Positions 8,498-17,490 of a stretch of 64,000 nt of DNA are shown in pieces. Position 1 is the stretch's first letter. Each line of letters starts with the position of its first letter. The notes beneath the pieces are model-generated. The model had not been told where the DNA came from. It did no database searches and saw only the letters and a list, made by a program, of their open reading frames with translations. The position numbers and the translations under genes are program-made. Source of the stretch: HRBIN35 sp036741875 (GTDB lineage: Bacteria > Patescibacteriota > Minisyncoccia > UBA6257 > HR35); contig DAINRM010000002.1 in the NCBI GenBank assembly GCA_036741875.1, forward strand, positions 22,683 through 86,682, read 5' to 3'.

Positions 8498-11400
8498 ATG
8501 TCCATTATTAAAAAGTCAACTTCAGAAATAGAAAGCTTAGTTTTAAAGATAGCTTCTCCTGAAGAAATTTTAAGTTGGAGTCATGGTGAAGTTTTAAAGC
8601 CAGAAACAATTAACTACCGAACTGGTAAACCAGATAGACAAGGTCTTTTTTCTGAAGTTATTTTTGGTCCCATGAAAGACTTTGAATGTTCTTGTGGAAA
8701 ATATAAAAAACCTCAAGTTAGAGGTATTATATGTGAAAGATGCGGCGTAGAAGTCACCCATTCTTCAGTAAGAAAAGAAAGAATGGGACATGTTACTTTA
8801 GTTACTCCTGTTGCTCATATTTGGTATTTAAAAGTCTATCCTTATCCCTTAAAGATATTTTTAGACATACCCTTAAGAGATTTAGAAAGAGTTATTTATT
8901 ATTCTGCTTATATTATTACTCGCGTTGATGAAGAAAAAAAGAATAAACTTTTAGAGGAGGTAGAAAAAGAATATAAAGAATTTTTAGCCCAAGCAGAATC
9001 AAAGGAAGAAAAAAAACAAAAACAAGAAATCTATAGGCAAATTAAAGAAGAACTTAACTCTTTAAAACCCAAGAAAGTTTTATCTGATGCTGAATACTTC
9101 TATTTTTCAAAAAAATATGCTGGTATTTTTGAGGTAGATATGGGTGCCGAACCGATTAGAAAGTTTTTGGAAGAGATTGATTTAGAAAAACTAAGAGAAG
9201 AAACTATTAAAAAATTAGCTAAAGCAGATTCTAAAGAAAAAAAGATTCTTTCTTTAAAACTAAAATTTATTAATGCCTTTATTAAATACGGAAGAAGACC
9301 AGAATGGATGATTTTAACTATTTTACCTGTCGTTCCCCCAGATATAAGACCAATTGTTCAGCTTAAAGAAGGAAAAATTGCCTCTTCTGATCTTAACGAT
9401 CTTTATCGAAGAATTATTAATAGAAATAATCGTCTTAAAAGACTCATAGAAATTAAAGCACCAGAAATAATTTTGAGGAATGAAAAAAGAATGCTTCAAG
9501 AAGCTGTTGATGCTCTCCTTGACGCTTCTTTAAAAAAAGAAAAAATTGTTGTTGGACAAAGAAAAGTTCTTAAATCTTTGGGTGACCTTTTAAAGGGCAA
9601 AGAAGGAAGATTTAGGCAAAATCTATTAGGAAAAAGAGTTGATTATTCTGGAAGATCAGTAATTGTTGTTGATCCTAATTTAAGAATCAATGAATGCAGT
9701 TTGCCTAAAAAAATGGCTTTAGAAATTTTTAAACCCTTTATTATCCATGAACTTCTTAAAGAAGGAATAGTCACTACTTCTAAAAGAGCTAATTATCTTA
9801 TTGAAACGATGAGCCCAGAAGCTGTAGCTGCTTTAGAAAGAGTGATAAAAGATAAATACGTTCTTTTAAACCGTCCTCCTACTCTTCATAAGCTCAGCTT
9901 TTTAGCTTTTAAACCTATTTTAACTGAAGGTTTAGCTATTAAAATTCCACCCCTTGTTTGCTCTGGCTTTAATGCCGATTTTGATGGTGACCAAATGGGG
10001 TGTTTCTTACCGCTTTCTTCAGAGGCTCAAAGAGAAGCAAGAGAACTTATGAATGCTGCTTTAAATGTTTTAAGACCTGGTACAGGAATGGTTGAAGCTA
10101 GACCTGACAAGGATATGATCGCTGGTCTTTATTATTTAACTCTAGAAATTCCCAATCAAAAAGGAGAGGGAAAGGTTTTTAATGACGAAAAAGATGCCAT
10201 TTTTGCTTATGAAAATAAAATAATAAGTCTTCAAGCAAAAATAAAAGTAAGAAAAGTAAAAAATGAAGAAAATATTGAAACCACTGTAGGAAGAATAATT
10301 TTCAATCAAAATTTACCTTCAGACTTTCCTTTTGTCAATGAAGTTATAAATAAAAAAACTATTAACCCTATTCTTCTTAAAATTTTAGAAATTTACGGAG
10401 TTGAAAGATTGAGCATTGTTTTAGACAATCTTAAAGAACTAGGTTTTAAATATGTAACTGAAGCCGGTATTACTTTAAGTATTAGTGATTTAGAATCACC
10501 TCCAAAACTTAAAGAAATTTTAGAAAAAGCTTTAGATGAGCATAATAAGGTTTTAGGGGCTTATCATAATGGTTTCTTGAGTCGAGAAGAAAAAAACTTA
10601 AAACTTCAAGAAATTTGGGTCAAAGCTAAAGTAGAAATAGAAAAAGATATTAAAGAAAACATTTCTGTAACTAACAATGCTAGATTGATGATAGATGCTG
10701 GAGCTAGGGGAAGCTATGATCAGTTAGCACAAATGATTGCTTTTAAGGGTGTGGTTAAAACCCCAACTAATGAACCAATAGACTTAGCTATTTCTCATTC
10801 TTATAAAACAGGGTTAACACCCTTGGAATATTTCAGCTCAACTCATGGAGCTAGAAAGGGTGTAGCCGATAAAGCACTAAAAACACCTCATTCAGGATAT
10901 CTTACCAGAATTTTAGCTTCGGCACTCGATGATGTAATTGTAAGAGAAGTTGATTGCGGAACTGAAGAAGGAATTCTTATCAGTCGAGAAGAGGTTCAAA
11001 GAAGAGGTGTAAGCTTTGGTGACTCTATTTTTTCCCGAACCGCTTTAGAAGATATTAAAAATTCTCAAGGAGAAGTTATCGTGAAAAAAGGAGAATATAT
11101 CACTTATGAGCTTTCTAGAATTATTGATAAAGAAAGCTCTATTTCTCAAATTAAAGTAAGATCTGTTTTTACTTGTAAAACTCTTTATGGTGTTTGTCAA
11201 AAATGTTATGGTTTAGATCTTAGCACCCATAAACCTGTAAGACTTGGAGAAGCTGTTGGGCTTATTACTACACACTCTATTGGAGAAAGATTAACTCAAT
11301 TCGTTTTAAGATCTTTCCATGCTGGCGGTGTGATTTCCGCAAAAGATATTACTCAAGATCTTCCAAGAATAAAGGAACTTTTTGAAGCTACTACACCTCG

Positions 11401-12070
11401 TTCTGAAGCAATCCTTTCCCCTATTAAAGGAAAAATTGTAGAAATTAGAGAATTTCCTAAATATAACTTAGTGAAAATCAGGGGAGCAAGAAATAAAGAG
11501 ATTTCTCTAAAAATTCCAAGCAAATTTAGGCTTTTAGTCAAAAAAGGACAAATAGTTGAAAAAGGGGACCTCTTAAATGAAGGTATTATCGATCCTAAAT
11601 CTATTTATCGTCTTAAAGGTAAAATTGCTGCTTTCAAGTATATTTTGAATGAAGTAAGAACTGTTTACAGCAATCAAGGAGCCGATATTCATGAAAAGTA
11701 TATTGAACTTGTTATAAGAAAAATGTTTTCTCGCGTAAGAGTGATAGATCCAGGCGATTCAGAATTTGTTGCTGGAGAAATAGTTGAGAAGGATATGTTT
11801 ATTGAAAAAAATAGAGAGTTAGTCAAAAACGGCTTAAAACCAGCAAAAGGTGTTCTTCTTCTTCTGGGTATTAAAAGGGTTGCTTCTACACCTTATAGTT
11901 TTCTTTCTGCAGCTTCATTCCAAGAAACCTCTCGAGCTTTGGTAAGATCTGCTTTAGAATGCAGAGAAGATAGACTTAGAGGAATAAAAGAAAATGTTAT
12001 TATAGGTAAAAAGCCTGTTATTGGAGAAGAATTTAGAAAGAGATATCTTAAAGAAAGCAATATGGTATAA
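8498..12070 (+). CDS. rpoC: RNA polymerase subunit beta'
   Basis: The largest RNA polymerase subunit, 1190 aa. It has the N-terminal zinc site (CSCGKYKKPQVRGIICERCG, about residues 64-84), the catalytic NADFDGDQM with three Asp (about 491), the trigger-loop region GARKGVADKALKTPHSGYL, and the second zinc site made by the Cys of VDCGTEEG (about 819) and CKTLYGVCQKC (about 892-902). It ends ...NMV with its TAA embedded in a TGGTATAAT element that probably drives rpmA. Confidence 0.98.
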   Translation: MSIIKKSTSEIESLVLKIASPEEILSWSHGEVLKPETINYRTGKPDRQGLFSEVIFGPMKDFECSCGKYKKPQVRGIICERCGVEVTHSSVRKERMGHVTLVTPVAHIWYLKVYPYPLKIFLDIPLRDLERVIYYSAYIITRVDEEKKNKLLEEVEKEYKEFLAQAESKEEKKQKQEIYRQIKEELNSLKPKKVLSDAEYFYFSKKYAGIFEVDMGAEPIRKFLEEIDLEKLREETIKKLAKADSKEKKILSLKLKFINAFIKYGRRPEWMILTILPVVPPDIRPIVQLKEGKIASSDLNDLYRRIINRNNRLKRLIEIKAPEIILRNEKRMLQEAVDALLDASLKKEKIVVGQRKVLKSLGDLLKGKEGRFRQNLLGKRVDYSGRSVIVVDPNLRINECSLPKKMALEIFKPFIIHELLKEGIVTTSKRANYLIETMSPEAVAALERVIKDKYVLLNRPPTLHKLSFLAFKPILTEGLAIKIPPLVCSGFNADFDGDQMGCFLPLSSEAQREARELMNAALNVLRPGTGMVEARPDKDMIAGLYYLTLEIPNQKGEGKVFNDEKDAIFAYENKIISLQAKIKVRKVKNEENIETTVGRIIFNQNLPSDFPFVNEVINKKTINPILLKILEIYGVERLSIVLDNLKELGFKYVTEAGITLSISDLESPPKLKEILEKALDEHNKVLGAYHNGFLSREEKNLKLQEIWVKAKVEIEKDIKENISVTNNARLMIDAGARGSYDQLAQMIAFKGVVKTPTNEPIDLAISHSYKTGLTPLEYFSSTHGARKGVADKALKTPHSGYLTRILASALDDVIVREVDCGTEEGILISREEVQRRGVSFGDSIFSRTALEDIKNSQGEVIVKKGEYITYELSRIIDKESSISQIKVRSVFTCKTLYGVCQKCYGLDLSTHKPVRLGEAVGLITTHSIGERLTQFVLRSFHAGGVISAKDITQDLPRIKELFEATTPRSEAILSPIKGKIVEIREFPKYNLVKIRGARNKEISLKIPSKFRLLVKKGQIVEKGDLLNEGIIDPKSIYRLKGKIAAFKYILNEVRTVYSNQGADIHEKYIELVIRKMFSRVRVIDPGDSEFVAGEIVEKDMFIEKNRELVKNGLKPAKGVLLLLGIKRVASTPYSFLSAASFQETSRALVRSALECREDRLRGIKENVIIGKKPVIGEEFRKRYLKESNMV

Positions 12071-12081
12071 TAAATTATAAT
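12063..12081 (+). promoter_or_regulatory. Tandem -10 elements before rpmA
   Basis: TGGTATAAT at 12063-12071 includes the rpoC stop codon; a second TATAAT lies at 12076-12081. The rpmA ATG is at 12116, so this transcript has a short leader. Confidence 0.55.
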
Positions 12082-12115
12082 AAGATTAATTAACTAGTAT
12101 TTTAATAAGTTCAAA

Positions 12116-12388
12116 ATGGCAACAAAAAAAGCAGGAGGTTCAGTTAAAACAGGAAGAGATTCTAATCCAAAATATCTGGGAGTGAAAGTACATGATGGTG
12201 AAATTGTTTTTCCAGGAATGGTTATTATCCGTCAAAGAGGTACTAAGTTTTTACCTGGAAAAAATGTTGCTAGAGGAAGAGATGATACCTTATATGCACT
12301 TAAATCAGGTAGAGTTAAATTTAAAACAATAAGAAAAACAACTTTTAGCGGCAAAAAAATATGGAAAAAAATAGTTCATGTGATTTAA
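12116..12388 (+). CDS. rpmA: Large ribosomal subunit protein bL27
   Basis: A 90-aa basic protein whose N-terminal tail reaches the peptidyl-transferase centre. It matches the family throughout: KKAGGSVKTGRDSNPKYLGVK at the start, then FPGMVIIRQRGTKFLPG and VARGRDDTLYALKSGRVKF. There is no Firmicutes-type cleavable extension. It normally pairs with rplU, which is not adjacent here. Confidence 0.95.
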   Translation: MATKKAGGSVKTGRDSNPKYLGVKVHDGEIVFPGMVIIRQRGTKFLPGKNVARGRDDTLYALKSGRVKFKTIRKTTFSGKKIWKKIVHVI

Positions 12389-12394
12389 GGGTAT

Positions 12395-13324
12395 ATGTTA
12401 AATGCCTTTAATAGGCTAAAAATTATCCTTTTAGTTATTTTAGTCTTAAGTTTTTTTATTTTTCCAAAACAAAGCATTTCTTTAGAAAAAAATAAAATAC
12501 CCAAGAAGACTAATTTTAGATTTATAATATATGAGAAAAATCATTTTCGACCTTCAAATTTTATTAAAGAATATGAAATAGATAATGTAAAAGTTAAAGT
12601 TTTGTCAATTTCAAAAAATAAAAATTCTTTCGAGACATATTTCGAAATCTATAGTAAAAGGAAAAGAGTTTTTAAATCAAAAAATTCTTATAACATTTAC
12701 AACATTTTTGTATTTGAATACAACGAAAATAAATATTTAGTTATTACAGATTTTTCTGGAGGAACCCACTGTTGTTTTACTTCTTATCTTTTTTTAATCG
12801 ACAAAAATGAAAATGTGAAACTAGTAAAAAGATTTGGAGAAGGCGATAACCCAAACGCTTTAGAACCGATTAGTTTCTTTATAAAAAATAATAAGCTTTA
12901 TGTTTCTTGGTTGGATCCAAGATTTCAATATTTCGAAAATCTTGCCTTTGCTTATTCCACAGAAGCTTTTTTTGAAAGATTCTTTTTAATAGAAAAAGAA
13001 AAAGTTGTAGAAGTAAGCAAAGATTTTAAGGATGATTACATCAAAAAAGCTTTAAAATATGAAAAGGAAATAAAAGATATTATTGAATTGGCAACAAAAA
13101 GAGATAAAGAAAAACTTAAAGAAGAAAAATATATTTTATGGCAAGAATGGTTTAGCAAACTTTTAGCAAAAACAGTTAATTTAATAATGGCAGGAGAAAA
13201 AGAAAAGGCATTTAGAGAATTTGATAAAAACTTTGAAGAGTTTTATTCTCTTTTTAATATTTATTATGAATCTCAACTAAAAGAAAAAATAAAAAAAGAA
13301 ATTTTTAAAAAAATGAACAAATAA
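12395..13324 (+). CDS. Secreted or membrane-anchored hypothetical protein
   Basis: A 309-aa protein. Residues 8-27 form one hydrophobic segment followed by polar sequence, so it is either a signal peptide without an obvious cleavage site or an N-terminal anchor. A middle domain carries SGGTHCCFTSYLF (about 125-137); similar GG-x-HCC segments occur in secreted proteins of unknown role in other bacteria. The C-terminal 90 residues are Lys/Glu-rich and helical. It starts 6 nt after rpmA. Downstream lies a pseudogene, so it sits at the edge of a decaying region. No function is assigned. Confidence 0.6.
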   Translation: MLNAFNRLKIILLVILVLSFFIFPKQSISLEKNKIPKKTNFRFIIYEKNHFRPSNFIKEYEIDNVKVKVLSISKNKNSFETYFEIYSKRKRVFKSKNSYNIYNIFVFEYNENKYLVITDFSGGTHCCFTSYLFLIDKNENVKLVKRFGEGDNPNALEPISFFIKNNKLYVSWLDPRFQYFENLAFAYSTEAFFERFFLIEKEKVVEVSKDFKDDYIKKALKYEKEIKDIIELATKRDKEKLKEEKYILWQEWFSKLLAKTVNLIMAGEKEKAFREFDKNFEEFYSLFNIYYESQLKEKIKKEIFKKMNK

Positions 13325-13366
13325 CCTTTTAAAACATTTTTGATGAGATTTACGAATATTATAAAA

Positions 13367-14622
13367 ATGCAAAAATTTTAGTAGACATAAGCTCATCAAC
13401 TGTTAAAGTTTATAAATATTCTAAGGAGAAATTGAATTTAATACTCCAAAGAAGTTTATATTTTAAAGAAGGTTTTGATCCAGAAGGCGGTATTTCTTCT
13501 GAAAACAAAAAAGAACTTTTAGAACTTTTAGAAGCAGTAAAAGATGAAAATAAAAATATTCCTATAAGAATTTATGCTACTGGTATTTTTATAAAATTAG
13601 TTCCAGAAACAAAAATTAATTTTATTGATGAGGTTTTTCTAAGAACAGGACTTTATTTTAATATTATTGATCAAGATTTAGAAAACTTTTATTTAGAAAT
13701 GGCTCTTGTTGGAAAATATAATCTAAATGAACATTTACTTTTAATTAATATTGACGGAGGCTCAACAGAACTTTTAGTAATGTATGGCAAAGAAGCAATT
13801 AAAAGATTAAATTTAGATTTTGGAATTGGAAAAATAATTTCTGATTTTCCTCAAATAAATGAAGAGATTTAAAAAGTTAAATTAGAAGAAGTTGTAAATT
13901 ATGTAAAAAATTTATTACCATCAATTCAAAACAAAGCAAAAATTGCCTTTTATACAGGAGGAGCGCTAACTTACATGAAACTTGCTAATTATCCTTTAAA
14001 GCAAAATAATTTATTTGGAGATGAAGACCATCCGTTTTTAATTGAATTTGAAGATTTCAAGAATAAAAATAAAGAAATTTTTGAAAAGATAACCCTAAAA
14101 GAATTAGAAAATTTAATGCCTGAAAATTCAAAATGGATGCATGGAGCTAGATCCTGTTAAGCTATTGCCCAAGCAATTTGTGAAAAATATAATATTGAAA
14201 AAATTATCCCCTCTGATTCGAATATTATTAATGGAGTAATAAGACAAGAATTTAGATATGTTACTCTAAGTGGTAGTTTTAGAAAACACTTAGATTATAT
14301 TATAGAAGTAAAAAAGAAATTAGAAAATAACGGAATAGTAGTTTTAAGTCCACGATTTACAACTCCCAAAACACCAAATGCAGAATTTGTATTCTTTCAC
14401 GGTGAAGAAGGATTATCTCCTTTAGAGTTAGATAGGTATCATTTAAATTCAATAAAAAACTCAGATGCTTTAATAGTTTGTTATCCTAATGGTTATGTTG
14501 GTGCTTCTGCTTTATTAGAAATTGGCTTTGCTCATTCATTAGGAAAAATGATAATTTTTACTGAAAAACCAGAAGAATTTATTTTAAATAATCTTCCATT
14601 TGAAACAGGTTTATTAATTTAA
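13367..14622 (+). pseudogene. Broken Ppx/GppA-like / nucleoside deoxyribosyltransferase-like fusion
   Basis: One long frame (mod 1) is open apart from two in-frame TAA codons at 13870-13872 and 14158-14160, and its 5' end lacks an ATG. The ATG at 13367 lies in another frame; one extra A in the following A-run would join it to KILVDISSSTVKVYKYS. The first part resembles Ppx/GppA phosphatases (ASKHA fold): LVDISSSTVK, LLINIDGGSTELLV, YTGGALTYM, IIPSDSNIINGV. The last 100 residues resemble nucleoside 2-deoxyribosyltransferases: YVTLSGSFR, DALIVCYPNGYVGAS, LLEIGFAHSLGK with the expected Glu. The 3' end overlaps glyA by 9 nt tail to tail. Stop readthrough seems unlikely because TAA ends most genes here. 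Confidence 0.7.
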
Positions 14623-15861
14623 ATATCTTTTAACAACCTTTAGCCACTTTCTATAAGGTAAAGGAAATTTTTTTGTTAAATTAATTACTTCTTTTTTTAA
14701 CTTTTCTGGTTTTTCTTTTTTGATTAAGATTCTTTCAAAAAACTCAGCAATTTTAATCATTTCTTTTTCTTTCATTCCTCTTGAAGTAACAGCTGGAGTT
14801 CCAAGTCTAATTCCTGAAGGATTAAAAGGAGAAGTATCTGCGGGGAGGGAATTTCTGTTAGCGATGATATTTGCTTTTTCAAGTAAAACTTCAGCACTTT
14901 TTCCGTCTAAATTTAAAGGTTTTAAATCGACCATCATTAAATGATTATCTGTTCCACCAGTATAAAGCTCAAAACCTCTTTTGATAAGTTCTTCAGCCAA
15001 TTTTTGGGAATTTTTCAAAATTTGTTTTTGATAATTATAAAAATCTTTCTTTAAAGCTCTGCCAAAAGCGTAAGCAATGCCACTAATTGTATGCATATGA
15101 GGACCTCCTTGAAGTCCAGGAAAAACCGATTTATTAATTTTTTCTTCTAACTCTTTTTTCATAAAAATAACTGCTCCTCTTGGTCCACGCAAAGTTTTAT
15201 GAGTTGTCATGGTAACAATATCAGCATAAGGAAAAGGAGAAGGATGAAACCCAGCAATAACAAGTCCAGCAATATGAGCAATATCAGCTATATGATAAGC
15301 ACCAACTTTTTTAGAAATTTCATAAAATTTTTTAAAATCTAAAATCTTTGGATAAGCAGTTGTTCCTGAAATAATAATTTTTGGTTTATGTTTTAAGGCT
15401 AATTTTTCTAACTCTTCATAATCGATGCCCTTATCTTTTACTCCATATTGAACTGAATTAAATAATTTTCCTGTATAGCTTACTTTATGTCCATGGGTTA
15501 AATGGCCTCCATGAAAAAGATTAAGCCCCATAATTATCTCTCCTGGATTTATAAGACCAAGGTAAACAGCTAAATTTGCTGGAGAACCGGAATAAGGCTG
15601 AACATTAACTGACCACTCATTAGGATTCAATTTAAAAGCTTTCAAGGCTCTTTCTTTAGCTAAATTTTCAATTTCATCAATAAATTTATTTCCTGGATAA
15701 TATCTTTTTCCTGGATAACCTTCAGCATATTTATTCATGAGTGGTGAGCCAACAATAAACAAAGTTTCTAAATCAACAAAATTTTCAGAAGGAATAAGTT
15801 CTAAAGTTTCTTCTTGTCTTTTAATTTCTTTTTCAATTATTTTCCATAAAACCTTATCCAT
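14614..15861 (-). CDS. glyA: Serine hydroxymethyltransferase
   Basis: PLP enzyme converting serine plus tetrahydrofolate to glycine plus 5,10-methylene-THF, 415 aa, full length. Signatures: LIPSENFV near the N-terminus, YAEGYPGKRYYPG, PYSGSPANLAVY, the ADIAHIAGLV Asp-His, and the PLP-binding Lys in TTHKTLRGPRG. It supplies one-carbon units and is the natural partner of folD at 60.5-61.4 kb. It is intact although pseudogenes lie on both sides. Confidence 0.97.
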   Translation of the reverse strand: MDKVLWKIIEKEIKRQEETLELIPSENFVDLETLFIVGSPLMNKYAEGYPGKRYYPGNKFIDEIENLAKERALKAFKLNPNEWSVNVQPYSGSPANLAVYLGLINPGEIIMGLNLFHGGHLTHGHKVSYTGKLFNSVQYGVKDKGIDYEELEKLALKHKPKIIISGTTAYPKILDFKKFYEISKKVGAYHIADIAHIAGLVIAGFHPSPFPYADIVTMTTHKTLRGPRGAVIFMKKELEEKINKSVFPGLQGGPHMHTISGIAYAFGRALKKDFYNYQKQILKNSQKLAEELIKRGFELYTGGTDNHLMMVDLKPLNLDGKSAEVLLEKANIIANRNSLPADTSPFNPSGIRLGTPAVTSRGMKEKEMIKIAEFFERILIKKEKPEKLKKEVINLTKKFPLPYRKWLKVVKRYLN

Positions 15862-15963
15862 TTTTCCACAACCTTTTTAATTTTTAAAAAATTTTATGTT
15901 GTTATTTATATATTAATTATAAATTTTAAAAGGTCGATAAAAAAAATGAAAAAATGAAAAAAA

Positions 15964-16713
15964 ATGAAAAGATATATTATTTTTCCTTTTATTTTTTTAA
16001 CCCTTTTAGGTCTTATTAACTTTTCTTTCGCTGAGCAAACCTCTTCAAAAACCACCATTTACCTTAGTAGAAGCAAAACTGCCCCAAAAGGCTCAATATG
16101 TAATTACCCTTTCCCCTTACGTTCTATATACATGTAGTTATGGAATATCAAAAAACCTAGAATTTACCTTAACTGAATTGGAGAAGTCAAAAGAATTAAT
16201 CTAGAGTTTGAAAATGCCCAAACAGAAAACTATTTTTTCCTCATTTTTAATATTGACCCTAGAAATGTGTAAATAAAATAAAAGCTCATAGAAAAAGGGG
16301 TTTCTCTATAAATCTTTCTGTTAATCTTATAGAAGAAAGAAAAACAGGAGAAGGTGAATATTCATTCTACTTTAATGTATTTAGATTACCTAAAAAAGAA
16401 TCGGAACTTAATAAAAATTATTTTGAAGGATATTTATTGGACAACGAAGGAAATTTTTATTTTATAGTTCCTGAAAAAATAACCTCAACAATGTTTAGCG
16501 TAAATATTAAATCAGCACGAAGCAAAACAGCTTTTGTTAATTTTAAAATAATTCCAAATTTTATTCACGGAGCAGAAGAATTTAATTTATATTTAAATTC
16601 AAGTGAAGAATCTAAAGATCCAGATTATTATTTTAATGAAATTAAAAAATATCTTTTTTACTAGTTTTTATCCTTTCGTTGAAATTGAAGGAATTAAAGT
16701 CCCTAAAAAATAA
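15964..16713 (+). pseudogene. Decayed gene for a secreted protein (multiple frameshifts)
   Basis: The ATG at 15964 opens a clear signal peptide (MKRYIIFPFIFLTLLGLINF, then SFAEQ), but the frame stops at 16135. Protein-like sequence goes on in changing frames: FTLVEAKLPQKAQYVIT, then INLEFENAQTENYFFLIF, then GFSINLSVNLIEERKTGEG through FNEIKKYLF, and finally PFVEIEGIKVPKK ending at 16713. At least four frameshifts are needed to rebuild it. I recognise no family. Raw-read errors could explain single shifts, but clustering with the nearby broken gene favours real decay. No other feature was found between glyA and the terminator at 16784. Confidence 0.6.
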
Positions 16714-16783
16714 CTTCCTATTATACCCAGGAATAAATTTCTTTGAAAATTTACATTTACTCTTGACTTAGAAAAATTTTTTA

Positions 16784-16810
16784 GGGCGGGTTTTTATCAC
16801 GCCCGTTTTT
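16784..16810 (+). terminator. Intrinsic terminator
   Basis: GGGCG (16784-16788) pairs with CGCCC (16800-16804), with an A/T-rich loop, followed by GTTTTT. It is the only convincing intrinsic terminator I see in the window. It lies after the decayed secreted gene and before the DsbA-like gene. Confidence 0.75.
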
Positions 16811-16833
16811 CTTTCTGGAAAAAATTTTTAAGT

Positions 16834-16839
16834 TATAAT
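16834..16839 (+). promoter_or_regulatory. -10 box of the dsbA-like/rtcB operon
   Basis: A perfect TATAAT that ends 6 nt before the ATG at 16846, so the mRNA is predicted to be leaderless. Confidence 0.6.
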
Positions 16840-16845
16840 AAAAAG

Positions 16846-17490
16846 ATGAAGGTAGAAAATAATAAAATTTTTTTGTGGGTATTTATAGGGATAACTATTT
16901 TTTCTTTAATTTTTATGGGTTTTGTAAGTAGTTTTAGAATTGTAAAAAAAGAATATGATTTAAAAATTAGAGAAAACGATCATATTTTAGGTAACCCAGA
17001 AAAAGCAAAAGTAATTATTTATGAATATTCTGATTTTGAATGTCCTGCTTGTAAAGCTTTTTATCCAATTGTTAAAAACCTAAAGGAAAAATATGGAGAT
17101 GAAATTGCTGTTGTTTACAGACATTTTCCTCTAATCGAAATTCATCCTAAAGCTCTTTATGCTTCCCAGGCAGCGGAGTCAGCAGGAAAACAGGGTAAAT
17201 TTTGGGAAATGCACGATCTCTTGTTTTCAAGACAAGATGAATGGAAAAATTCGCAAAATTTTAAAGAATTATTTATGAAATATGCTCAAGAACTTAATTT
17301 AGATCTTAAAAAATTTGAAGAAGACTATGAGAGTCAAGAAGTAAAAAATAAAATTTTGGAAGAAAGAAAAGAAGCTTTAAGTCTGGGTCTTAATAGTACG
17401 CCAAGCTTTTTTGTTAACAATCGCCTTGTCAATTTGACCTCTTTTGATTCCTTAGAAAAAGAAATAGAAAAAGAAATAGAAAATAAATGA
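16846..17490 (+). CDS. DsbA-family thiol-disulfide oxidoreductase, membrane-anchored
   Basis: A 214-aa protein with an N-terminal membrane segment (about residues 9-28) and a thioredoxin-fold DsbA/DSBA-like domain. The active site is FECPACKAFYP (CPAC, near residue 65) and the cis-Pro region is GLNSTPSFFVNN. It should face outside and oxidise or isomerise disulfides in exported proteins. It overlaps rtcB by ATGA and has its own -10 box. A second DsbA-like gene is at 50.3 kb. Confidence 0.88.
   Translation: MKVENNKIFLWVFIGITIFSLIFMGFVSSFRIVKKEYDLKIRENDHILGNPEKAKVIIYEYSDFECPACKAFYPIVKNLKEKYGDEIAVVYRHFPLIEIHPKALYASQAAESAGKQGKFWEMHDLLFSRQDEWKNSQNFKELFMKYAQELNLDLKKFEEDYESQEVKNKILEERKEALSLGLNSTPSFFVNNRLVNLTSFDSLEKEIEKEIENK

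Noticed and set aside
13870..14160. Possible recoding of TAA as a sense codon in the Ppx-NDT frame
   Set aside because: TAA ends most genes in the window, and both sites lie in a frame that also lacks an intact start, so decay is the simpler explanation.
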